In this document: piece after piece, positions 11,843 to 26,660 of the stretch
Numbering within the stretch: position 1 is the stretch's first letter
How the letters are laid out: each line of letters begins with the position of its first letter
Origin: Crambe crambe
Taxonomy: Eukaryota; Porifera; Demospongiae; Poecilosclerida; Crambeidae
Direction of reading: 5' to 3'
Assembly: GCA_963924555.1 (NCBI GenBank)
Contig: OZ004583.1
Location: 5,737,501-5,801,500 of the forward strand
DNA length: 64,000 nucleotides
Translations under genes and position numbers: made by a program
The notes under the pieces: generated by a model
What the model was told of the DNA's origin: nothing
What the model saw: only the letters and a program-made list of their open reading frames with translations
Database searches by the model: none

Positions 11843-12386
11843 TTACTGTATACTATATAGCTAACACTGTCAAACAAGAAATAGCTTAAGTTGGAGGGTC
11901 TCTTATTACTAGCTACAATAATTATAAAGGTTGGTCCAGCCATAGCTACATCAATGGCCATAGCTCCAGCCGACAGCTACGTACTACTAGCTAAAAACAT
12001 AAGTGCAACGGTGAAAAATCTAATGACTCTTATCTCATACCTCTCTAAGTAACTATTTGTATGATTATATATGGCCATTAATGAAATAGATGAAGGGAAA
12101 GAAGTTGCTAGATGAAGAGAAGAGAATGATTTTAAAAATATGGCCATTAATGAAATAGATGAAGGGAAAGAAGTAGCTAGATGAAGAGAAGAGAATGATT
12201 TAAATAATATGCATGGCCACTAATGAAATAGACGAAGGGAAAGAAGTAGCTAGATGAAGAGAAGAGAATGATTTAAATAATATGGCCATTAATGAAATAG
12301 ACGAAGGGAAAGAAGTAGCTAGATGAAGAGAAGAGAATGATTTAAAGGAGAAAGGAATGATGTTGAAATGTAGTAACTAGCTATTG
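11843..12386. other. Spacer between convergent genes
   Basis: 3' UTR sequence of both convergent genes plus the 75-bp tandem array listed separately. No further gene seen. Confidence 0.6.
12070..12345 (+). repeat. Tandem repeat, about 75-bp unit, four copies
   Basis: Each unit contains GGCCATTAATGAAATAGA and GCTAGATGAAGAGAAGAGAA; copies are more than 90% alike by eye. Confidence 0.92.
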
Positions 12387-14923
12387 TTACTTAATCTTCT
12401 TGACGTTTAGTTGATGGAATATTTCTATGGTAGTCTCATGACATGGACGGAGATCATGATCATGAAAGCCCAAAACAAACGTTCCCTACAAACAAAATCA
12501 AAATATGCAACTATCAGGCATCTCTAAGATTAGCTATGTGTGTAACTTTGATTAAGAATTTAAAAAAATTTACAAATGCTCTAAGAAAAAGAAGGAAATG
12601 AAAGAAAGAAAGAAAGCTAAAAACTAATTATGTCATAATACATACCTGAGGCTTCTTGAAGTAATCCAATCCTCTTCCAAGCTTTGCTATCCAACCATTA
12701 CTAAATCTTCACATGCATGTGCATGCACATATACATGGTGATATGAAATGTCCTTAATGGTATAGCGACCTACCTTATCTGTCGATCATGAAGAGAAGAC
12801 GAGTACTCAATCGACAAGACTACTCCATGCTGTTTAAGGTTCTCGGTGAGTTCCGACATACCCTGTGCCTGCATACATACACAATCATAGCAGTAAATAT
12901 CTAAACCATGATTGCAATCGTCAATTACTATAGGGGAAATGAATGACCTTAGCAACCACCTACTCTTTTTGGTAATATTAACCCCTGAAATGGTTTTATT
13001 TTGTGCAACATGTAATTTTGATGAGCTATTAAAACTGGACTTCCAAAAGGAGGATAGCATTATCTACCAACCAGCTCCAAATTCTTGTCTTTAACTTCTG
13101 TTGTGAAGATTCTGTATCCCACATCAGGTGTGCATGGAGATTATCACTAGTTACTAACAGGTCCACCATCCCTTGAAGTAGTGACCTTCACTTCCTTCAG
13201 TCTCCTACTGCGCTTCACCACCACTTCACAAAACCTGACCAAGTTGTGCACCTGGTGCCTCGCTCGGAGATACGGATCCTGAAGCTCCACCCACTCCACA
13301 TTGCTGTCAAGGCACCTATCAAACACAGAAGAGTAACTATGGCCAGTTTCTCCTTCTTTGATGTGGAGCAGATGTACACGTTCCATGGGGCCTAATGTGA
13401 TAGATCATGTGATAGATCATGTGACAGTAGTAAGTCTGCTTCCTGTGCCCTAATGTGACAGCTCATCTTTATCGGCCCTGATTTGCATATCATGTGATAG
13501 TGATGACTGAAATGCATGCATCTCATGCTTTATGAACCCAAATATGCTGCTCAACCATGTGACAGTGATTTGTCTAGAATATGAATGATGTTTGATGGGC
13601 CCGATTAAGTGCACAATGACCACTTGTGTACATTACGTATAAACATGCATGCATGCTTACAGGTACAAGTTTTTTTCTGACTGCATGAGAATACACACAC
13701 TTAAATCTGCATGATCATGTGACAGCAACAGTTACTTGTCTCCTCCACCCACGGGGGGCCTAATCAGTCCGTCAATCATTTATATGAAAAAAAGGGATGC
13801 ACTATCGAACCCATTATTATGGTAGGGAGCAACCATTTCACATTCTGTTAGCTCTTACCTTCCTGTGATTTGATGACTTGTTTCAATTCTTCAGCTCTGG
13901 TTAGGTACTCCTCGGCCTTTTTCCTGCACTCTGATTTCTCCAACTCATTCTTCAATCCTGAAGAAGAACATGATGAAATTCACCCTGTATGATTTAGTCT
14001 CGCATAGCCAGACCCGATTCTTTCCTTTTTCTTGGGGGCGGGGGGGAAAGAAAGGGTCTGGTCAAACTCGCATGAACGTTTCGTTTTGCACAGTCAGCAA
14101 TTATTTTTTAAATGCGGGCAATAATATCAAGTAATATTTTGCGCGCGCATTAGTACTATTAATGCGCATCAAATGGAAATCAATACTAGTCTAGTAAATC
14201 CAGAGCCTGTGAAGGCCAAGCAAGCCGAGGGCATATTCTTTTTGTGCAGAGTCATGATATATTTGTGTCTTTACCTACTGGTAATGGAAAGTCTTCATTT
14301 TTTGCCTGGTGAATTGACAAGATGACCAGACTTAGCTTGTTGTTCCAATATGGGTACCCACAGAAGAATTGCTTGCAGCCATCCTACTGCTATAGCGCTA
14401 GCGACCAGCCGTCAAAATGAAAAAGGAGCACTGAGCTAGCTGTGACCATACATACTTTTCTTTTGCGAGACTTAAATTCACGTAACCACACCCCTTCCGG
14501 TCGGTCAAAAATGCAGGACCTGGTGAAACGAAACGTTCATGCGAGTTTGACCAGACCCTTTCTTTCCCCCGCCCCCAAGAAAAAGGAAAGAATCGGGTCT
14601 GGCTACGCGAGACTAGTATGATTTGCTTTAAGACAAATTTATCCCACTTTACCTTATCATCCCTAGAGGAAATATGTCATTGGTTTGGGCATGCAAGAAC
14701 TCAACTGACCTATCACTTATTTGTAATACTATTAAATATCACACAATGTGACATATTGGTTTGTTAAGAAGCACTTTCCCCATGTGACCTATAGTGCTAA
14801 CTTACCTTTCATAGCTCTAAGAATATTCTGAATGCCTTCTTCATAGCAAATCAATGCTTCGGAGTATTTTCCAGCTGAATCAAGCTCCACAGCTCTCTTC
14901 AACAAGTCCTTGGCTGCGTCCAT
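12387..14923 (-). CDS. MITD1: MITD1: MIT domain protein of ESCRT-III/cytokinesis
   Basis: Six exons in phase: 14806-14923, 13859-13957, 13159-13355, 12774-12868, 12646-12706, 12387-12485, giving 222 residues (human about 249). The N-terminal MIT domain (about residues 1-72) starts [15 protein letters not shown] and includes [12 protein letters not shown]; the C-terminal phospholipase-D-like domain includes [45 protein letters not shown] and [17 protein letters not shown]. The family binds CHMP-type ESCRT-III tails at the midbody and membranes through the second domain and helps abscission. The ATG is directly preceded by an AACAG, so a further short 5' exon is possible. Intron 1 carries a 621-bp transposon. 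The gene is divergent from the sterol reductase, with about 220 bases between starts. Confidence 0.93.
13995..14615. mobile_element. Non-autonomous TIR element in MITD1 intron 1
   Basis: Inverted ends of about 95 bases: the left opens TAGTCTCGCATAGCCAGACC and the right, reversed, TAGTCTCGCGTAGCCAGACC, both continuing through CCCAAGAAAAAGGAAAG-like sequence. The 8-bp direct repeat GTATGATT flanks both ends (13987-13994, 14616-14623). No coding frame. It belongs to a family seen at least four times in the window. Confidence 0.88.
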
Positions 14924-15143
14924 TCCCTGTTGGTTCAAAGGTCAAACTGGAGGGGGCGTGGTCATGTATCACAGCCCGGCCCTTAGGCGATAGCGTTTGC
15001 GGAGGTGACTGACATTATACAAGGAGGTAAGTTGTGAATCAGTTAGTTAGGTTAATCAGCTGAGCTATATGTGTTCATCTGGGACTGATCAGTGGTCAGA
15101 TCGGCAATAATATAAATTTTTCTCTTGTAGATAAAATTTCATC
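14924..15143. promoter_or_regulatory. Bidirectional promoter region MITD1 / sterol reductase
   Basis: Only about 220 bases separate the two divergent start codons. On the plus strand a possible donor (GGAGGTAAGT, about 15023-15032) and an acceptor (TTCTCTTGTAG, ending 15130) suggest a 5' UTR intron just before the reductase ATG. No TATA box is obvious. Confidence 0.45.
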
Positions 15144-16400
15144 ATGGCTCAAAACTCACCAGCAAAGACTACAAGCTATGAATTCATGGGACCCAAGGGC
15201 ACTTTCTGCTTGACTCTGGGCCTGCCAATAGTCGTTCTGACGCTGTATACCATGTGCAATGCAGAAGACTGTACTCTCAAGATTCCTGTTCGACATTTTT
15301 CCTTCAATTGTTTATGGAATGGTTCTGCTTATGCTATCGTCCTGGGTTGGTTCATCCTTCAAGCCTTCATTTATCTGTCTCCTTTAGGCTGGACTGTGCC
15401 AGGCACTATACTGAGGAACGGGAAAAGACTCTACTACAATATTAATGGGATTCATGCTTTCGTTATTTCACATGCTTTATTCTTCTTTGGTTATTGCTAC
15501 TGTGAATTGCCTGTGACAATTGTGTATGACAAGTTCATGGCATTTGCCTCGGCTGCTTTTGTGTTCTCATTCGCATTAGCCACTTACCTCTATTCCAAGT
15601 CTTTCAATGAAGGATCTCTTCTTGCACCTGGGGGAAACACCGGCTCGTTTATCTACGACTGGTTCATGGGACGCGAATTGAACCCTCGCATAGGAAGCTT
15701 TGATTGGAAAGTGTTCTGTGAAATGCGTCCAGGCTTGATCGGTTGGGTAATGATCAACTATTGTATGATGATTAAGCAGTTTGAGACTCATGGTACGGTT
15801 ACCTCCTCCATGTTATTGGTCTGCCTCTTCCAATCCTGGTATGTCCTGGATGCCCTATGGTTTGAGGAGTCTATTCTAACGACCATGGACATAGTGCACG
15901 ATGGTTTTGGTTTCATGCTGGCTTTCGGAGACCTCTGTTGGGTTCCATTTGTCTACTCCCTCCAAGCTAGATTCCTTGTGGATCATCCAACCGAGTTGAA
16001 CAGCTTTAGAGCTGCTGGTATCTTAACCCTCCATATGATTGGGTATGCCATATTCCGTTGTGCCAATTCCCAGAAGGATATCTTCCGACGTGACCCCAGT
16101 CATCCCTATGTCCGGAACTTACGAACTATGTTCACCCATCGAGGAACCAAGCTGATAGTTTCTGGTTTATGGGGGATTTGTCGACATCCCAACTATGTAG
16201 GAGATTTGATCATGGCACTGTCCTGGTCCCTCCCATGTGGATTCTGTCACATTATCCCGTATTTTTACTTCCTCTACTTCACTGTTTTATTGATCCACCG
16301 TCAGCTGAGGGATGAACATCAGTGTAGCATCAAGTACGGTCAAGATTGGCCTAAATATTGTAAGCTGGTCAAGTGGAGGCTAATACCATACATCTACTGA
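15144..16400 (+). CDS. TM7SF2: Delta(14)-sterol reductase (TM7SF2/LBR/ERG24 family)
   Basis: A single coding exon of 418 residues with about eight to ten hydrophobic segments. Family signatures are clear: GRELNPRIGSFDWKVFCE and RPGLIGWVMIN in the middle, then GLWGICRHPNYVGDLIMALS and the C-terminal LRDEHQCSIKYGQDWPKYC, ending PYIY. The enzyme reduces the C14-C15 double bond after lanosterol 14-demethylation, using NADPH, in the endoplasmic reticulum. There is no N-terminal Tudor/globular nuclear extension, so TM7SF2 fits better than lamin B receptor. 7-Dehydrocholesterol reductase is a related alternative. The gene ends 254 bases before the stop codon of convergent squalene synthase, pairing two enzymes of one pathway. 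It lacks coding introns although its neighbours have many. Confidence 0.9.
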   Translation: MAQNSPAKTTSYEFMGPKGTFCLTLGLPIVVLTLYTMCNAEDCTLKIPVRHFSFNCLWNGSAYAIVLGWFILQAFIYLSPLGWTVPGTILRNGKRLYYNINGIHAFVISHALFFFGYCYCELPVTIVYDKFMAFASAAFVFSFALATYLYSKSFNEGSLLAPGGNTGSFIYDWFMGRELNPRIGSFDWKVFCEMRPGLIGWVMINYCMMIKQFETHGTVTSSMLLVCLFQSWYVLDALWFEESILTTMDIVHDGFGFMLAFGDLCWVPFVYSLQARFLVDHPTELNSFRAAGILTLHMIGYAIFRCANSQKDIFRRDPSHPYVRNLRTMFTHRGTKLIVSGLWGICRHPNYVGDLIMALSWSLPCGFCHIIPYFYFLYFTVLLIHRQLRDEHQCSIKYGQDWPKYCKLVKWRLIPYIY

Positions 16401-16654
16401 GTACTAACATCCCCACTTAAGGATTTAGGAAAAATAAAATGTCTCTCATATTAAATTTTATTTTTTGTTGCTGGAAAGGGATTTCACGTCACTGGTACTA
16501 CTGGAGATACTTTACCAAACTTCAATTGGTAAAGGGTAGACACAATAATAAGCAATTCTTTGCTGTGCACGTGTGGAATTAGCCAACTAATAATTTTGAC
16601 AATTGAAAGATATATTTAGATTAAAAAAATAAATAGAGAGAAATTTCATGTCAG

Positions 16655-20589
<3,935 letters not shown>

Positions 20590-20884
20590 CTTTGGTGCAC
20601 TCTAATTAGAAACATTCCCATTGGAGTCTTTCAGTAGGATTCGAGAGCCAGTAATTCCATACCTAAAATAGCTATGGGCCTGACAGAAAAAAACTATGCA
20701 AGGCTGCGCTGTACAACTCATCGCGTGCATTTTGTGGCCTGATCGATCTTGAATATCGTTGTCAGCTGACACTTCAAGAGGGGGCGTGCCAAAAATTAAT
20801 GTGGGCGTGGTATGTGCTGAGTCAGCACAATCGAGTAAAGCGAAGTAAAAGATTAAAGGATGCTTGTTGGAAAGTGACTAACTC
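20590..20884. promoter_or_regulatory. Bidirectional promoter region FDFT1 / Rab
   Basis: The divergent start codons of FDFT1 and the Rab gene are 295 bases apart, so the region must hold both promoters and 5' UTRs. It contains the palindrome GTCAGCTGAC (20761-20770) with an E-box core, two GGGCGTG GC-box-like strings and a perfect Maf element. No TATA box was recognised. Confidence 0.6.
20815..20827. promoter_or_regulatory. Perfect T-MARE (Maf/CNC/AP-1) palindrome
   Basis: TGCTGAGTCAGCA is the exact 13-bp consensus for Maf homodimers and small Maf-Nrf heterodimers, enclosing an AP-1 site (TGAGTCA). It lies 58 bases before the Rab ATG and about 225 bases before that of FDFT1. Confidence 0.7.
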
Positions 20885-23800
20885 ATGAATGAGAACCGAA
20901 CGGAACAGTCTGGAGGGTCCGTGAACTTTCCAGAAAACGACGAACCGTATGACTTACTCTTCAAGGTCAGTGTTTGCAGATCTTGTGCAGCTTAGCTAGT
21001 ACAGTCTAGCCAAGAGTGGGTTGATGATCTATTTCCAGAATGAGACCAAGATCAATGGCCAAGCAGCCAGTCCTTCACTTAGTACCCCCAGCCCTACACT
21101 ATGCAGCCAGTTTGATATTCGATGGGTTCAACATGATTGTATGCCTGGTGGGTTTCCAGATCATACAAATTTAAAACAGCTGGTAGCAATCAATGCATTC
21201 AGTGGCCACACTACAGCATCGTTTAGTTACAGCACTGACATGATGCTAACCTGGCCAAAGCATCATTAATAACATGATGCTGACTGCAGCCTGACATGAT
21301 GCTGGCAGCTGTGTTATGAATGCTACCAGCTGGAAGGGATCATTGAGCTGATGATTCGCTTCCTTCAGACTGCATGCATATGGTTAGCCTACGTGATTTG
21401 ATGCTTGCATACATGGGGATTTCCAGAACTGAATTGACTAGTTACTGGTTGTAACACCCACTTTATTTATGCCAAAACAGTTATTTCTTGCAGTAGTACA
21501 CCATTAAAATCCTGATGACTCCTGAATCATAACTGTCCTCTCTCTGTATACAGAGAGACACAACATAAAAGTTTTGAACTGCAGAATTGCTAGCCTCCTC
21601 TTAAAATTGTATCTCAGATGACAAAAATTAATTCTTCTTCTTCTTCTTCTTCTTCTTCTTCATCATCATCATCATCATCATCATCTTCTTCTTCTTCTTC
21701 TTCTTTGGTAGTCTGCTGTTATACGTATTGGCTTTTGGATAAGCATTGCATCACTTTTGCTGCCCCTATCCAGTTTTCTCCTCTGGTTTTTTCTCCCTTT
21801 AGGTGGTGCTGATTGGTGATGCAGGAGTGGGAAAGACTTGTGTGGTGCAGAGGTTCAAACATGGAGTCTACATCGAGCGGCAGGGAAACACAATTGGAGT
21901 CGACTTTATGCTCAAGACAGTGGAAGTGGACGGAAAGAAAATTAAGGTATGGACATATCCATGCATACAGTCACTGCTAAGAACAATCTGATTGGTCATT
22001 TAGAGGGAACTGGTTGACTTGTAGTGCCCTCCAAGAAACCACTAGGCCTATTAGCCCTCACTCTCAGGGTGTAGCTACTGCTTGGAAATATTAAGTTAAG
22101 TTAAACACCTCGACCAATGGGATCTAGAGTATTAAGAAACCCTTGGGCCCTTAGTAGCACCCTGCTATAAATGAATTATTATATCCAGAAACTGTTGGGG
22201 TATCCAGAAACCCTTGGGTCCTTAGTACGTAGCATTCTGCTAAATGAACACGGACTCATTGATGAGTTCTTCCTGCCCAATTGCATCATCTCTGTGGAGA
22301 AATTTCTGTTTAATTTAACTACTAACGTTAGGATAAGTCATGTGAACATTAACTTTGCCCCAAAATAGTTAGTGCTTTGTTTTCATAATAGTACCAAAAT
22401 AGCTCCATTAGCTTTTGAGTGAAGCAGTTTCAATAATAACTGTATCTGCTGCACTCACATACTCTTGGGAACAGAAAGAGTGTCCCGTGTGTGCCACAGA
22501 GAGAATTAATGTCCTCATAGCCACTTCGCAGTGAATGCTTGAGAGAAAGAAGTGTATGTAGATTGTACATGCTTTATAATATTCACGATAGGGTGAAGGC
22601 ACATCCTTTAAAGCTTTGTGTAGCCAATGGCCAACTTTTTTTGTGAAATTGACACCAAGTTCACCAAATTACGTAGCCTGATGTATGTACCTTTGCTACG
22701 TACCTTGGCTACTAGAGAGCAGTGGACTTTACACTATTTATTTCTCTTTTCATGTAGTTGCAAATCTGGGACACAGCAGGTCAAGAAAGGTTCCGGACCA
22801 TCACACAGAGTTACTACAGAGGAGCTCACGGGGTCATCATCACATACGACATCACCAATGCAGACACATTCAGTCACGTCCCACAGTGGGTGGAAGATGT
22901 TAAGAGATATGCTGGTAACTCAATAATATTATTTGGATGTGCATGCATAGTTATGTGGGTTTAATTATTCATTGCCTCCCTTATCCCATTCTCAACTTGG
23001 GAGTCACACCCACAAAAGTCAACTTTGCCTGGCCTTATAACACTCTCTTTAATTGGTAGATCCAAGATTTTTAATGAGGGGGTAGTTACACATGACAGGT
23101 ATGGGGTGGAGGAGATGGAACTACATGGCAGAATTAAGGAACAAAGCAAAATTCACTAGTTTCAAGGTTATGATTATAGCAATCATCCCCCTCTGGATCC
23201 ACCCCTGATTTATGTTACGTAACTACTGAGATAGAGGATTATATTGTGTTCCATGGCAATCATGTAAGTGATGCTGGCTGACTGATGCCATCAGCTTGTG
23301 TGCTAAGCTGCAATGATTAAAGTGCATAAGTGCATATAATGTGCAAGAGGTGATGCTGTTGCCATCAGCTTGTGTGCTAAGTAGCTGCAATGTTACAAAA
23401 GATAAATAATTATTTTCATCAGGGCTTAAAGCGTGAGAAGGATTTAAAAGTTCAAAGGTTAACATTGACAGCTAGTGGCTAGATGGGAAGGCAGAGCATT
23501 GTGGACCCCATAGTTCCCTCTTTAACTCCATTTTTGCTATGCTTGAGGGGAATAGATGAATGGGATCATCACAAGTAATTACTCCTGATAGATACTGTTA
23601 TAGGGCTGCCCAACCAATACAAGCAGCTGTAAATGCCTCCTAAAATTAATTATTGCAAAGTTACGTGAAATCTTTGAATGAAGGATACCATTTCTTCCTT
23701 GGACCAGCATGATGGAGATGTCTCCCTTATCCTATCTGTAGATCCTTCTGCCAGTAGTGTAAAGTACAAAGCTACGGATTATCTTGATGATGACTCAGTC

Positions 23801-24414
23801 TAAACTTCCATTGTTAGCAAAATTATCATGACATAAAAGAAATTTTGGGAAGTATAATAGGAATTATAAGAGTAAAATGTGCTCAAGGCTAGTGCTAAGG
23901 GCATGTGCATTAATTATGTAGCTCCAGCACCTCTGAGGTGAATGCAGTAAGTGTAATATAAACCATTATCAATTCCTTTGACCACAAAAGTTTGTGCAAC
24001 TGTCTGCAACAATGACATGCTATTAGAGTAAATAGACAGAATGTAAGTAAGTAGCCTGAGTCTGTGCTTCCCAACTTTACACCATCTTTCTGAGGTTCCA
24101 TTGCATTTATTATTATGTTGGTAGGTTCAAATGCCATAACGCTTCTGGTGGGCACAAAGGTGGACATAGCCAATAGCAATCCAACAAGAAGACAAGTGAA
24201 GTCGGAAGAAGCAAAGAGCCTTGCTGACTTGAAACACATGATCGGTGCCATTGAGACATCTGCTAAAGAGGACACCAACATCACTAGAACTTTCCTCGAC
24301 TTGGCCCTCAAGTTGAGAGAAAAGAACGAAAGACTGAGCAGCATTGGGGAGTCTGAAAAATCCATTAAACTGAGTACAGTCAATGTTAAAGAAGAAAAAA
24401 GATGTCCTTGTTAA
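20885..24414 (+). CDS. RAB43: Rab GTPase, Rab43/Rab19-like
   Basis: Four exons in phase: 20885-20965, 21803-21946, 22758-22914, 24125-24414; 223 residues. G1 is GDAGVGKT (residues 32-39), switch I has [10 protein letters not shown], switch [22 protein letters not shown]5 [29 protein letters not shown] and the [13 protein letters not shown] context match Rab43/Rab19. The C terminus is CPC, a CXC double-geranylgeranylation signal. The G4 motif reads TKVD (residues 138-141), where most Rabs have NKxD; TKxD is used by Rho proteins, so guanine binding is probably kept. Rab43/19 proteins act in Golgi and endosomal traffic. The first intron carries a TTC/ATC microsatellite. Introns 2 and 3 are 0.8 and 1.2 kb with no other gene seen. 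Confidence 0.93.
21631..21704 (+). repeat. (TTC)n/(ATC)n microsatellite in a Rab intron
   Basis: Compound trinucleotide repeat: TTC, then ATC, then TTC again. It encodes only a spurious polyserine frame. Confidence 0.95.
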
Positions 24415-24562
24415 GGTGATTTTTTAATTTTTTTAATCTAGCTAGCTAGCTAGAATAATGATATCAATAGCATTTTTTTATGACAAAATATTATAGACTT
24501 TTTATCATTGTAAAAGTATGTGCGCATGCGTCAATATTCGAAGCAAACTTGCTTGGCGCAAG

Positions 24563-25084
24563 ATGATGAAGGCGTGTTTACTGTTAGCTGTTCTTATACC
24601 AGTCGTGGTCTGTTTAGATGGCCCTTGCAACTCCTATGACAGAGAGAAACTCAACGAAGGCTATTACAAGTGCGTCTACAAGGACCCCGTTGGCATACCC
24701 ACCATTGGCGTGGGCTTCAACCTGAATAAGTTCGGTGCCAGGGAAGAAATAGAAGCCGTGGGAGCAAACTACGGTAAAGTCTTGAACGGAACGGAATGTC
24801 TGAGCGACTCTCAGATAAGAGAGCTATTCGATAAGGATATGAACTCTGCCGTGTCTTGCGTGGAATCGTGGATTAGTAATTGGTCCTCCATCGGCACGTC
24901 ACGGCAATCTGCTCTGGCCGACATGTCTTTTAATTTAGGGTGTGCTGGTATTAGGGCGTTTGTCTCGATGAAGAGCTCCATAGAGAGCGGAAATTATGAA
25001 GCAGCTGCTGAGGATATGCAGAAGTCTTTATGGTGTAGGCAAGTTGGAGGGAGGTGTGATCGTGATGTTGACTGCATGAAATAA
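24563..25084 (+). CDS. Secreted phage-type lysozyme (GH24)
   Basis: Single exon; the preferred start MMKACLLLAVLIPVVV gives a typical signal peptide (about residues 1-18) and 173 residues; an in-frame ATG at 24518 would place 15 residues in front of it. The mature protein has EKLNEGYYKC, YKDPVGIPTIGVGFNLNKFG and SALADMSFNLG. Glu32, Asp41 and Thr47 keep the exact spacing (9 and 6) of the T4 lysozyme catalytic residues Glu11, Asp20 and Thr26. It should cleave peptidoglycan N-acetylmuramyl-glucosamine links. About nine cysteines suggest disulfides and a secreted animal form. The gene lies 148 bases after the Rab stop. Such enzymes are known in bacteria, phages, bivalves and some other eukaryotes; bacterial or phage ancestry is an inference. 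Confidence 0.9.
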   Translation: MMKACLLLAVLIPVVVCLDGPCNSYDREKLNEGYYKCVYKDPVGIPTIGVGFNLNKFGAREEIEAVGANYGKVLNGTECLSDSQIRELFDKDMNSAVSCVESWISNWSSIGTSRQSALADMSFNLGCAGIRAFVSMKSSIESGNYEAAAEDMQKSLWCRQVGGRCDRDVDCMK

Positions 25085-25637
25085 GCTGCTACAGAAAGAA
25101 AAACAAAAAAAGGAACAACGTGCTATTGTTAGCTAATGCTTTAATGAACTGTAGCTATAATTTATATATACCTCCCATGCTGCTTTTATAAAACCAACAT
25201 TTATAGCTATGAATAGAATGACCTTTTTGCATGATAGCTGATATTCATAGCTTATGTGGTCTATAAAGAATCTGATAAGTGTATGAAGGTCAGGGAGCTT
25301 AGTAGTAGTCTAGATTCACCCATAATACGTCTTGGTTTAGCTATTACTGTGAAATCCTTCATCGTAATGATGAGTGGCCTGCTGCTACCTTGCCTATTGT
25401 GCCCCACTCTCAGTCCCGACTGCATCACTATTATAGGAAACCCCTGAATAGGAACACGTACCCTCAAACTTCATTCTCCAATGGTGGCCACTAGAGAGGT
25501 TCCTCTGTATTATACCTCATCATGGAGTTAGGATGGTATGTAGTTAGAACATTAACAATGCATAATAACATAAGTTCATTTACATAAGTGGTCCAACGAA
25601 AAATAGACTATTAAGTATTAACTAATAGCTAATGCTT
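25085..25637. other. Spacer between convergent lysozyme and lectin genes
   Basis: AT-rich sequence with probable 3' UTRs (AAATAGACTATTAAG and similar). No further gene, RNA or repeat recognised. Confidence 0.6.
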
Positions 25638-26660
25638 TCATTCACAATACAATACTTGAAATCCTTCTAAAACATCAGAAGCAGCCCCAGCAAGACCGAT
25701 CATATTCTTGTGAGCACGACCTAGGATAAATGAAAAAGAATCACTACCAGTTGTGCCATAAGGTCCATAATAACTAGTCTTCCTCTTTTCACTGATTGTG
25801 ATGAATGTGAGCTGGACGACCACATGCAAGGGACTGTCATCAACTTTTCCTTTGAAGCCGATTAAATGCTCATCAGATGCAAATTTCAATACAGTCAAGT
25901 TTCCCCCCTTGCCTCCATGTCTATCCCCTTTCTGTATCCCGCCACCTAATAGCTGGTATTCAGCTTGAATCGAATTTATCTGGGATCCGTGTTGTATGAA
26001 TAGTTTGCTGATTTTAACAACTGGTGGAAAACATCCATCGGGATCATCAGAAAAACCAGATGATGCGTTTGAATAGCCAAAGTATGGGCTTTTTTCTACT
26101 GGTGCCATGATATAGACACCAAGGCTGCTCAGAACATACTTTCCTGCTGATCCATGAAATCCTACGATATTTCCTTCAAATATGTAACTTTGTGTAGCAT
26201 TCAACTTTGGTGTTCCATATGGACCGTAAACATTTATTGACCGACTCAGTGGCATGTAAGTAGTTATTGTCATTTCATTGACATATTCTCCATTAGTCTT
26301 GCCTTCTATCTTTTCAACATATTCATCAGCAGCTAGGGTGATAGTGTCTGGAGTGAATATACCGTCTCCATGAATGGGTGCTTTGTAGAAGGAACCATTT
26401 GACAGTAAGTATGTGACTTGAAGATAATCTACTTGATAAAGGGAGCCAATATCAATAGAATGGATCTTGAGTATGGAAGCATTAGCGATGCTCTTTATAT
26501 CATCAAACACAGTTCCATCTTGTCCTCCATGACTAGGCAGCCTCAAAATTTGACGTGTGTTTGGAAAATTATCATCATAAGGAAGTATCTGAGATTTCAC
26601 TGGTACAACTACTAGATTAATACTTACAGTAACAGCAATCACCATAGAATAATACCACAT
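25638..26660 (-). CDS. Secreted lectin with two jacalin-like domains
   Basis: Single-exon, 340 residues. A signal peptide (about 1-24, MVIAVTVSINLVVVPVKSQ) is followed by two beta-prism jacalin-like units, about residues 40-190 and 200-339. Each has the glycine-rich strand (LPSHGGQDGTVFDDI; HGGKGGNLT), a YGPYGT motif (VYGPYGTPK; YYGPYGTTG) and a closing GFHGSAGKYVLSSLGVY / GLAGAASDVLEGFQVLY strand. Jacalin-like domains bind mannose or galactose glycans. Which pockets are active cannot be said, but the second unit keeps a G-x-x-x-D-like end (GAASDVLEGF). Several N-x-S/T sites fit secretion. It lies opposite the lysozyme, so two putative antimicrobial/recognition proteins are neighbours. Confidence 0.85.
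   Translation of the reverse strand: MWYYSMVIAVTVSINLVVVPVKSQILPYDDNFPNTRQILRLPSHGGQDGTVFDDIKSIANASILKIHSIDIGSLYQVDYLQVTYLLSNGSFYKAPIHGDGIFTPDTITLAADEYVEKIEGKTNGEYVNEMTITTYMPLSRSINVYGPYGTPKLNATQSYIFEGNIVGFHGSAGKYVLSSLGVYIMAPVEKSPYFGYSNASSGFSDDPDGCFPPVVKISKLFIQHGSQINSIQAEYQLLGGGIQKGDRHGGKGGNLTVLKFASDEHLIGFKGKVDDSPLHVVVQLTFITISEKRKTSYYGPYGTTGSDSFSFILGRAHKNMIGLAGAASDVLEGFQVLYCE

Noticed and set aside
24518-24562. Upstream ATG for the lysozyme
   Set aside because: It would put 15 charged residues before a good signal peptide; the ATG at 24563 is a better start.
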